From positions 1 through 11,070 of the forward strand of contig JANNBZ010000326.1 of assembly GCA_031386065.1 (NCBI GenBank): a stretch of 11,070 bases of DNA. Direction: 5' to 3'. The stretch comes from JANYJJ01 sp031386065. GTDB lineage: Bacteria; Pseudomonadota; Gammaproteobacteria; Burkholderiales; Burkholderiaceae_C. The position numbers were made by a program, and so were the translations under genes. Positions within the stretch are counted from its first letter, which is position 1. Every line of letters begins with the position of its first letter. Shown here piece by piece: positions 5,610 to 11,070 of the stretch. The notes beneath the pieces are model-generated. The model saw only the letters and a program-made list of their open reading frames with translations. It ran no database searches and was not told the origin of the DNA.

Positions 5610-7324
5610 ACGATATGCGCCGCACCCTGCTCTGGGTGGTTTTCTCGATGTCGCTGTTCCTGTTGTGGGACGGCTGGAACAAGCACAACGGAAAAGCCTC
5701 GTTCTTCAGCCCGACGCCCGCGGCCAGGCCGGCTTCCAGCGGCGCCGCGCCGGTGAGCGCAACGTCCTCATTGCCAGCGCCTTCTGTGCCCGGCAGTTCC
5801 ACCGCCAGCGCGACGCCAGCGGCGACCGCCGCCTTGCCAGGCCCGGTACCCGTCGTCGCCGCGCGATCCGAAAAGGTGACCATCTCCACCGACCTGGTGA
5901 AGGCCACGCTCGACACCCAGGGCGGCGACGTGACGCGGCTTGAATTCCTGAAGCAGGTCGACCAGTTCGACCACAGCAAGAACATGGTGCTGTTCGACCA
6001 GTCGGCCGACCGGCTGTACACCGCGCAAACCGGCCTGATCCCGACGCCGGGCGGCGCGGCCTTGCCGAACCACCTGACGCTGATGCAACTGGTGCCCGGC
6101 GAGCGCACGCTGAAAGACGGTGTCAACGAGCTGCTGGTCAAGTTCGAATCGCCCGACATCGGCGGCGTCAAGCTGGTCAAGACCTACACCTTCCGGCGCG
6201 GCGACTACGTGGTCAGCGTCCGGCACGACGTCGTCAACACCGGCAGCGTGCCGGTCAGCCCGCAGCTGTACTTGCAGCTGGTTCGTGACGGCAACGCGCC
6301 CGCCGGCGAGTCGAGCTTCTACTTCACCTTCACCGGCCCGGCCGTCTACACCGACGCGTCGAAGTTCAGCAAGATCGACTTCAAGGCCATCGAAAAGCGC
6401 AAGCCCGACGACAAGGCCGACCACGACATCACCGCCGACAACGGCTGGGTCGCGATGGTGCAGCACTACTTCACGTCGGCCTGGCTGCTTGGCGCAGCCG
6501 CCGACGAAAAGCGCCCGCGCGAGTTCTTCACCAAGAAGGTCGGCAACAACGAGTACTCGGTGGGCATGCTAGTGCCTCTGGGCCCGCTGGATGCCGGCGC
6601 CACGCGCACGCTGGAGTCGCGCCTGTTCATCGGGCCTCAGGAGGAAGACAAGCTCAGCGCCCTGGCGCCGGGGCTGGAACTGGTGAAGGACTACGGCTGG
6701 TTCACCATCCTGGCCAAGCCGCTGTTCTGGCTGCTGACGCAACTGCACAAGCTGATCGGCAACTGGGGCTGGTCCATCGTCGGCCTGGTGGTGCTGCTGA
6801 AGATTGCGTTCTATTGGCTCAACGCCACCGCCTACCGGTCGATGGGCAAAATGAAAGCCATCAACCCGAAAATCATGGAGATGCGCGAGCGGCTGAAGGA
6901 CAAGCCGCAGCAGATGCAGCAGGAGATGATGCGCATCTACAAGGAAGAGAAGGTCAACCCGCTGGGCGGCTGCCTGCCGATCTTCGTGCAGATGCCATTC
7001 TTCATTGCGCTGTACTGGGTGCTTTTGTCGAGCGTCGAGATGCGCAACGCCCCGTGGATTGGCTGGATCACAGACCTGTCGGCGAAAGACCCGTACTTCA
7101 TCTTGCCGATCCTGATGACGCTCACCTCGCTGCTGCAGACCTGGCTCAACCCCACGCCGCCAGACCCGATGCAAGCCAAGATGATGTGGATCATGCCGCT
7201 GATGTTCTCGGTGATGTTCTTCGTCTTCCCGGCCGGTCTGGTGCTGTACTGGCTCACCAACAACATCCTGTCCATCGCGCAGCAATACCTGATCAACAAG
7301 CAGCTCGGCGTGCTGGGCAAGTAG
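5606..7324 (+). CDS. yidC: Membrane protein insertase YidC (Oxa1 family)
   Basis: Inner-membrane insertase and chaperone acting with or without SecYEG. It has 572 residues (E. coli 548). TM1 is at about residues 7-21 (LLWVVFSMSLFLLW). An Ala/Ser/Pro-rich linker (about 35-85) leads to the periplasmic P1 domain (about 88-355), with VRHDVVNTG and YLQLVRDGN. The conserved insertase core follows: TM2 around 388-404, the cytoplasmic hairpin (MGKMKAINPKIMEMRERL), EEKVNPLGGCLPIFVQMP, then three more hydrophobic segments ending near 560. K399 aligns with E. coli R366, the positive charge in the hydrophilic groove. The frame is open far upstream through rnpA and yidD, but the ATG at 5606, overlapping the yidD stop by 4 bases, gives the canonical N-terminus. 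A strong terminator follows. Confidence 0.97.
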   Translation: MNDMRRTLLWVVFSMSLFLLWDGWNKHNGKASFFSPTPAARPASSGAAPVSATSSLPAPSVPGSSTASATPAATAALPGPVPVVAARSEKVTISTDLVKATLDTQGGDVTRLEFLKQVDQFDHSKNMVLFDQSADRLYTAQTGLIPTPGGAALPNHLTLMQLVPGERTLKDGVNELLVKFESPDIGGVKLVKTYTFRRGDYVVSVRHDVVNTGSVPVSPQLYLQLVRDGNAPAGESSFYFTFTGPAVYTDASKFSKIDFKAIEKRKPDDKADHDITADNGWVAMVQHYFTSAWLLGAAADEKRPREFFTKKVGNNEYSVGMLVPLGPLDAGATRTLESRLFIGPQEEDKLSALAPGLELVKDYGWFTILAKPLFWLLTQLHKLIGNWGWSIVGLVVLLKIAFYWLNATAYRSMGKMKAINPKIMEMRERLKDKPQQMQQEMMRIYKEEKVNPLGGCLPIFVQMPFFIALYWVLLSSVEMRNAPWIGWITDLSAKDPYFILPILMTLTSLLQTWLNPTPPDPMQAKMMWIMPLMFSVMFFVFPAGLVLYWLTNNILSIAQQYLINKQLGVLGK

Positions 7325-7346
7325 CCGGCTCACCCGCCTGCCTGCA

Positions 7347-7375
7347 ACGCCGCGCACGACCTGCGCGGCGTTTTT
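7347..7375 (+). terminator. Rho-independent terminator after yidC
   Basis: A 10-bp perfect stem ACGCCGCGCA (7347-7356) / TGCGCGGCGT (7362-7371), 5-base loop, runs directly into TTTTT (7371-7375), 22 bases after the yidC stop. It likely ends the rpmH-rnpA-yidD-yidC unit and implies that mnmE has its own promoter. Confidence 0.9.
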
Positions 7376-7445
7376 CATTCGGGCGCGGCGGGTGTCAATT
7401 TCGACACAGCAACTTCGCACGCCCACCCTGCACCCCCCGAAGTTG

Positions 7446-7618
7446 ACGCTTGCGGTGCGGGTGCGGCCTGCGCAAGATGGCGCAGTCGACTTCAGTCGCT
7501 GGCCAGCCGGCCGATAACAATCCACACCGATCAATGCGGGGAAAGAACCCAGGGCGCCCTCAGCGTCCTCGGTTCAGGAGCGCCCTGCGCAAGCGTCCAA
7601 GACGAACGCTTGCGCAGG
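7446..7618. repeat. Repeated inverted-repeat core in the yidC-mnmE gap
   Basis: The word CCTGCGCAAG occurs at 7467-7476 and 7584-7593, and in reverse complement at 7609-7618. A related ACGCTTGCG is at 7446-7454, opposite 7467-7476. The second pair forms a perfect 13-bp inverted repeat, CCTGCGCAAGCGT (7584-7596) / ACGCTTGCGCAGG (7606-7618), with a 9-base loop. A separate stem AGGGCGC (7551-7557) / GCGCCCT (7580-7586) shares three bases with it. No T run follows on either strand, so these are not standard terminators. The rest of the gap (7376-7445, 7486-7550, 7619-7667) shows no gene and no convincing promoter. Confidence 0.7.
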
Positions 7619-7667
7619 CCTCCCCCGCGCCACACAGCGCGTCGCGCCGGCAAGCGAAAATCAGCCG

Positions 7668-9056
7668 ATGCTGCCGCGCCATCACCAACCCATCGTCGCC
7701 ATCGCCACCGCGCCCGGACGCGGCGCCGTGGGCATCGTCCGAGTCTCCGGGCGCGACCTGACCTGCGTCATCCAGGCCGTCTGCGGCCGCGCACTGATGG
7801 CCCGCCACGCCAGCTATTTGCGTTTGCTGGACCGTGACGGCGCGGCCATCGACCACGGCCTGGCGTTGCACTTCCCGGCCCCGCATTCGTACACCGGCGA
7901 AGACGTGCTGGAGCTGCAGGCGCATGGCGGCCCGGTCGTGCTGCAGCTGCTGCTGGCGCGCTGCCTTGAAGCGGGCGCGGCCATCGACCTGCGTGTGGCC
8001 GAGCCCGGCGAATTCACCGAGCGCGCCTTCCTGAACGACAAGCTCGACCTGGCGCAAGCCGAAGCCGTCAGCGACCTCATCGACGCCAGCACCGAGGCCG
8101 CTGCGCGCTCGGCCAGCCGATCGCTCAGCGGCGACTTCTCAGCCGAGATCCGCACTCTGCTCGAGCGCCTGGTCAAGCTGCGCATGCTGGTCGAAGCCAC
8201 GCTCGATTTTCCCGAAGAAGAGATCGACTTCCTGCAACGCGCCGACGCCGACGGCCAGTTGCTGGGCCTGCTCGCGCAACTGGCGCGCGTGATGGCGCGC
8301 ACCCGCCAGGGCGCCCTGCTGCGCGAGGGCATCAAGGTCGTCATCGCCGGCCAGCCGAATGTGGGCAAAAGCTCGCTGCTGAACGCGCTGGCCGGGGCCG
8401 AATTGGCGATCGTCACGCCCGTCGCCGGCACCACGCGCGACAAGGTCAGCCAGACGATACAGATCGAAGGCGTGCCGCTGCATGTGGTCGACACCGCCGG
8501 CCTGCGCGACGCGACCGACGAGATCGAACGCATCGGCATCCAGCGCACCTGGGCCGAGATCGGTGACGCCGATGCGCTGCTGTTCGTGCACGACCTGACC
8601 CGCGTTGGCCAGCCCGAGCACGACGCGGCCGATGCTGCCATCGCGCAGCGGCTGCCGCCCGCGCTGCTCAACGGCGAACGCGTGCTGCATGTGTTCAACA
8701 AGCGCGACGCGGTGCCGACCGCTACCACTGCGGCCGTGTCGCAGCGCGGGCTGGCGGTGTCGGCCAACACCGGTGCGGGTCTGGACGCGCTGCGCCACGG
8801 CCTGCTGGCCCGTGCCGGCTGGCAGGCCAGTCCGGAAGGAACCTTCATCGCCCGCACGCGCCACGTGCAGGCCTTGCAACGCACCCAGTCGCATCTGTCA
8901 GACGCCGCAGCCCAGTTGGCGAGCGCAGACCCCGCGCTCGACCTGCTGGCCGAAGACCTGCGCCTGGCGCAGCGCGCGCTCGGCGAGATCACCGGGGAAT
9001 TCACCGCCGACGATTTGCTGGGCGAGATATTCAGCCGCTTCTGCATTGGCAAGTGA
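7668..9056 (+). CDS. mnmE: tRNA uridine-5-carboxymethylaminomethyl(34) synthesis GTPase MnmE
   Basis: With MnmG it modifies the wobble uridine (position 34) of certain tRNAs to 5-carboxymethylaminomethyl derivatives in the cytoplasm. It has 462 residues (E. coli 454). The N-terminal tetrahydrofolate-binding domain starts IVAIATAPGRGAVGIVRVSG. A helical domain contains an inserted G domain: G1 GQPNVGKSS (228-236), G2 TTRD (255-258), G3 DTAG (275-278) and G4 NKRD (344-347). The C-terminus FCIGK carries the invariant cysteine (C459). All key motifs are intact. No Shine-Dalgarno sequence is evident, but this ATG gives the usual family N-terminus. It is isolated from yidC by a terminator and a hairpin-rich gap. 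Confidence 0.98.
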   Translation: MLPRHHQPIVAIATAPGRGAVGIVRVSGRDLTCVIQAVCGRALMARHASYLRLLDRDGAAIDHGLALHFPAPHSYTGEDVLELQAHGGPVVLQLLLARCLEAGAAIDLRVAEPGEFTERAFLNDKLDLAQAEAVSDLIDASTEAAARSASRSLSGDFSAEIRTLLERLVKLRMLVEATLDFPEEEIDFLQRADADGQLLGLLAQLARVMARTRQGALLREGIKVVIAGQPNVGKSSLLNALAGAELAIVTPVAGTTRDKVSQTIQIEGVPLHVVDTAGLRDATDEIERIGIQRTWAEIGDADALLFVHDLTRVGQPEHDAADAAIAQRLPPALLNGERVLHVFNKRDAVPTATTAAVSQRGLAVSANTGAGLDALRHGLLARAGWQASPEGTFIARTRHVQALQRTQSHLSDAAAQLASADPALDLLAEDLRLAQRALGEITGEFTADDLLGEIFSRFCIGK

Positions 9057-9115
9057 CGCGCCCGGCAACGCGTGCATCATGGCCAACTGACGCCGCTTGA
9101 ACCGACGAACGGACG

Positions 9116-9124
9116 TTGTCCACA
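9116..9124 (+). promoter_or_regulatory. DnaA-box-like site upstream of the CNB-domain gene
   Basis: TTGTCCACA, one base off TTATCCACA, lies in the 163-base mnmE to CNB-gene gap, about 55 bases before a possible -10 element. A single box this far from dnaA could be chance. Confidence 0.3.
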
Positions 9125-9178
9125 GACCGGCGGAACGCTGGCTGCGGCACCGCGGTGGTCGGCCCGCACGGCGGGTTC

Positions 9179-9184
9179 GATAAT
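9179..9184 (+). promoter_or_regulatory. Possible -10 element for the CNB-domain gene
   Basis: GATAAT, one base off TATAAT, lies 36 bases before the ATG at 9220. No convincing -35 hexamer lies 16-18 bases upstream, so this is tentative. Confidence 0.3.
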
Positions 9185-9210
9185 CGACCGCAGGTGTGAT
9201 GCACCGCTTC

Positions 9211-9216
9211 GGAGGA
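9211..9216 (+). promoter_or_regulatory. Strong ribosome binding site fixing the CNB-gene start
   Basis: GGAGGA ends 3 bases before the ATG at 9220. It selects that ATG over in-frame GTG (9196) and ATG (9199) alternatives, which lack such a site. It is the strongest Shine-Dalgarno sequence in the window. Confidence 0.8.
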
Positions 9217-9219
9217 ACG

Positions 9220-9687
9220 ATGGAACTCGACGACTTGGTGCAGGCGATACAGACACTGAATGCCGACGACGCCTTTCGGGCGCGCTTGTCGGCGGAACAG
9301 TGGCGTGCCGTGGCGCCCTACCTGACCCGCCACGAAATTCGTGCCGGCGACCTGCTCATCAAGCAGGGCGACACCGACCGCACCCTCTACTTTCTCAGCC
9401 AGGGCTCGCTTCAGGTGTTCGTCACCGGTGGGCCACCCGGCAGCCACCGCATCGCGATCCTGCGGCCCGGCTCGGCGGTCGGTGAGCCCGGCCTGTTCGG
9501 TGACGCACCGCGCATGGCCAACGTCGAGGCGATGACGCCCTGCGTGGTCTGGGCCCTGCGCGGCCCGCGGCTCGACGAAATGTCGCAGCGCTCGCCCGTC
9601 CTCGCGCTGGAGCTGTTGCGCGCCGCCGGCGGCGTGATGGCGATGCGCATGCGCGCCAACCTGCTCAAGCAGGTGCCGTTCAGCTGA
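9220..9687 (+). CDS. Stand-alone cyclic nucleotide-binding (CRP-like) domain protein
   Basis: A 155-residue protein made essentially of one CNB domain. An N-terminal helix region (about 1-40) precedes the beta roll: IRAGDLLIKQGDTDRTLYFLS (40-60), QGSLQVFV, and the phosphate-binding cassette region GSAVGEPGLFGDAPRMANVEA (84-104). E89 and R98, which align with the ribose- and phosphate-contacting Glu and Arg of CRP, are present. The Ser next to that Arg in E. coli CRP is M99 here, so cAMP binding is uncertain. There is no C-terminal helix-turn-helix: the chain ends about 50 residues after the cassette with a basic helix (MRMRANLLK). It is therefore not a CRP-type transcription factor as it stands. 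The ligand and partner are unknown. It lies 5 bases ahead of an NTF2-like gene, suggesting one transcript. Confidence 0.85.
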   Translation: MELDDLVQAIQTLNADDAFRARLSAEQWRAVAPYLTRHEIRAGDLLIKQGDTDRTLYFLSQGSLQVFVTGGPPGSHRIAILRPGSAVGEPGLFGDAPRMANVEAMTPCVVWALRGPRLDEMSQRSPVLALELLRAAGGVMAMRMRANLLKQVPFS

Positions 9688-9692
9688 GCCGC

Positions 9693-10115
9693 ATGACCGA
9701 TCCCGCCGCCCCGATCGACCCCATCGCGCAGGCCATGCAGCGGTGGCACGGCATGGTCGCCGCGCGCGACATGAGCCGGCTGCCCGAGCTGCTGGCGCCC
9801 GACGTGGTGTTCCGCTCGCCCTTCGTTTTCACGCCCTACCTCGGTGCCGCGAAAACGCACGCGCTGCTGTCGACCGTGATCGAGGTGTTCACGAATTTCC
9901 GCTATCACCGCAGCTACCGCGATGCGTCGTCGGTGGTGCTGGAATTCAGCGCCGACATCGGCGACAAGTCGTGCAAAGGCGTCGACATCATCAGCTTCGA
10001 CGCGCAGGGCCGCATCGTCGAATTCGAGGTGTTGATCCGCCCCGCCAGCGCGCTGAACGCGCTGTCGCAGCAGATGGCCGCGCGGCTGGCGGCACAGGGT
10101 GGCGCGCCGAGCTGA
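9693..10115 (+). CDS. NTF2/SnoaL-like fold protein
   Basis: A 140-residue protein with the small alpha+beta cone fold pattern. The N-terminal helix (IDPIAQAMQRWHGMVAARD) is followed by the characteristic LPELLAPDVVFRSPF (about 30-44). A helix (KTHALLSTVIEVFTNF) and strands (YHRSYRDASSVVLEFSADI, KGVDIISFDAQGRIVEFEVLIRP) then follow. Such proteins include isomerases, cyclases and binding proteins with a central pocket; the specific substrate cannot be read from sequence. No signal peptide is visible, so it is probably cytoplasmic. It starts 5 bases after the CNB-domain gene with no clear Shine-Dalgarno sequence of its own, suggesting coupled translation. It converges on the antiporter gene. Confidence 0.8.
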   Translation: MTDPAAPIDPIAQAMQRWHGMVAARDMSRLPELLAPDVVFRSPFVFTPYLGAAKTHALLSTVIEVFTNFRYHRSYRDASSVVLEFSADIGDKSCKGVDIISFDAQGRIVEFEVLIRPASALNALSQQMAARLAAQGGAPS

Positions 10116-10149
10116 CGGGCGCCGATCCGTCAGCCCCGATCCGTCAGCC
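10111..10149. repeat. Hairpin and 14-bp tandem repeat between convergent genes
   Basis: GCTGACGG (10111-10118) and CCGTCAGC (10127-10134) form a perfect 8-bp stem with an 8-base loop that includes the stop codon of the NTF2-like gene. CCGATCCGTCAGCC is repeated exactly in tandem at 10122-10135 and 10136-10149. The second copy contains the antiporter stop (TGA on the minus strand, 10146-10144) and offers an alternative partner for the stem. No T run follows in either direction, so a bidirectional terminator role is only possible. Confidence 0.6.
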
Positions 10150-11070
10150 CCGCCCCAGCAGCCGCCCCTCGGCCAGCGCCAGCGCCTCGGGCAGGCCCGA
10201 CAACACCAGCGTGTCGCCTGCCGCCAGCAGCAGTTGGGGGTCGGGTTTGTTGACGCCGCCGGCGGCGCGGCGCAGCGACACCGCCGTCACGCCCAGTTCT
10301 TGCAGCGGCTGCGCGCCGAGCGGCTTGCCGATGCAGGCGCAGCCCGCTGGCAACGTCACACTGGCCAGCCGCGCCTGCTGAAGGTCGTCGACGGTGTCGT
10401 CGTCGGCACCGTGGAAGTAGCCGCGCAGCAGGCCGTAGCGCGCATCGCGCTGGTCCTGCACCACGCGGATCACGCGGCGCATCGGCACGCCCACCAGCGC
10501 CAGCGCGTGGCTGGCCAGCATCAACGAGCCCTCGATGGCTTCGGGCACCACCTCGGTGGCGCCGGCCGCCTGCAGCCGCTCCAGATCGCTGTCGTCCAGC
10601 GTGCGGACGATCACCGGCACCTGCGGCGCGTGTTCCTGCACCAGGCGCAGGATCTTCAGCGCCGACGGCGTGTCGTGGTAACTCACCACCACCGCGCTGG
10701 CGCGCGCCAGGCCGGCCGCCATCAGGCTTTGCAGTCGGGCCGCGTCGCCGAACACCACGCTCTGGCCAGCGGCCGCGGCCTGTTGAACGCGGTCCGGGTC
10801 GAGGTCGAGCGCGATGTACGGAATGCGCTCGCCTTCCAGCAGCCGCGCCAGGTTCTGGCCGCTGCGGCCGTAGCCGGCAATGATGATGTGTGCCTCGGTG
10901 TTGATCGAGCGTTTGGCAATCGTCGTCATCGCCACCGACTGCATCAGCCAGTCGCTGGAACTCAGCCGCATCACGATGCGGTTGCTGTACATCACCAGGA
11001 ACGGCGTGGCCAGCATGCTGAGCACCATGCTGGCCAGCACCGGGCTCAGCAGCGCAGCGGGCAGCAGCTT
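10144..11070 (-). CDS. Kef/CPA2-type monovalent cation:proton antiporter with RCK domain, C-terminal 308 residues
   Basis: C-terminal part of a membrane antiporter that exchanges a monovalent cation, probably K+, for protons. The 5' end lies beyond the right edge. The visible part begins in the last membrane segment (LASMVLSMLATPFLVMYSNR). A linker leads to an RCK/TrkA-N Rossmann domain with GYGRSGQNLARLLE (from about residue 66), the acidic ALDLD end of the second strand and a GDAARLQ segment. A TrkA-C domain ends the protein (about residues 225-300), including GDTLVLSGLPEAL. It resembles KefB/KefC, whose RCK domain binds nucleotides and glutathione, but the glutathione-binding residues cannot be judged here, so no gene symbol is given. 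It is transcribed toward the NTF2-like gene, and the two stop codons are 28 bases apart. Confidence 0.9.
   Translation of the reverse strand, partial: KLLPAALLSPVLASMVLSMLATPFLVMYSNRIVMRLSSSDWLMQSVAMTTIAKRSINTEAHIIIAGYGRSGQNLARLLEGERIPYIALDLDPDRVQQAAAAGQSVVFGDAARLQSLMAAGLARASAVVVSYHDTPSALKILRLVQEHAPQVPVIVRTLDDSDLERLQAAGATEVVPEAIEGSLMLASHALALVGVPMRRVIRVVQDQRDARYGLLRGYFHGADDDTVDDLQQARLASVTLPAGCACIGKPLGAQPLQELGVTAVSLRRAAGGVNKPDPQLLLAAGDTLVLSGLPEALALAEGRLLGRG

Noticed and set aside
4972..6180. 402-residue minus-strand frame across rnpA, yidD and yidC
   Set aside because: It is antisense to three recognised genes, crosses gene boundaries and has no domain character.
7392..7407. GTGTC-N6-GACAC inverted repeat after the yidC terminator, as an operator
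   Set aside because: The arms are only 5 bp, no known regulator motif is recognised, and there is no promoter nearby to support it.
7443..7448. TTGACG as a -35 element for mnmE
   Set aside because: No TATAAT-like hexamer occurs 16-18 bases downstream; the sequence there is GC-rich.
7814..9052. 412-residue minus-strand frame opposite mnmE
   Set aside because: It is Ser/Arg/Ala-rich with no motif, and is fully antisense to an intact MnmE.

Overview
The window is a GC-rich chromosomal segment carrying the classic replication-origin gene cluster. The protein sequences point to a betaproteobacterium of the order Burkholderiales, near Comamonadaceae or the Leptothrix/Rubrivivax group. Grounds are the DnaA domain I sequence, the long RnpA, the Kef-type antiporter and the gene order. 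The assignment rests on recognised family features; no search was run.

Left arm, minus strand (1-4314): dnaA (2917-4314), dnaN (1541-2659) and gyrB (1421 to beyond the left edge) read outward in that order. A hairpin with a T run separates dnaN from gyrB. The 257-base dnaA-dnaN gap holds degenerate DnaA boxes and, next to dnaN, a box-spacer-(CTA)3 arrangement resembling a DnaA-trio unwinding element. The 317-base gap between dnaA and rpmH holds a perfect DnaA box, a second near-perfect box abutting the dnaA start, a 12-bp direct repeat, a near-consensus promoter for rpmH and an 11-bp-phased repeat array.

Centre, plus strand (4632-9056): rpmH, rnpA, yidD, yidC and mnmE, in the usual order. 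yidD and yidC overlap by 4 bases. A strong terminator follows yidC. A 343-base gap before mnmE contains a perfect 13-bp inverted repeat and further copies of its core. These genes supply ribosomal protein L34, the RNase P protein, membrane-insertion machinery and a tRNA-modifying GTPase.

Right arm (9220-11070): a stand-alone cyclic-nucleotide-binding-domain protein and an NTF2/SnoaL-like protein lie in tandem on the plus strand. They converge on the 3' end of a Kef/CPA2-type cation:proton antiporter with a C-terminal RCK domain, which runs off the right edge. The convergent junction carries a perfect hairpin and a 14-bp tandem repeat containing the antiporter stop codon.

I see no mobile elements, CRISPR arrays, tRNA or rRNA genes. 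The genes are core genome. The less ordinary content is in the non-coding gaps and in the small two-gene unit of uncertain function.
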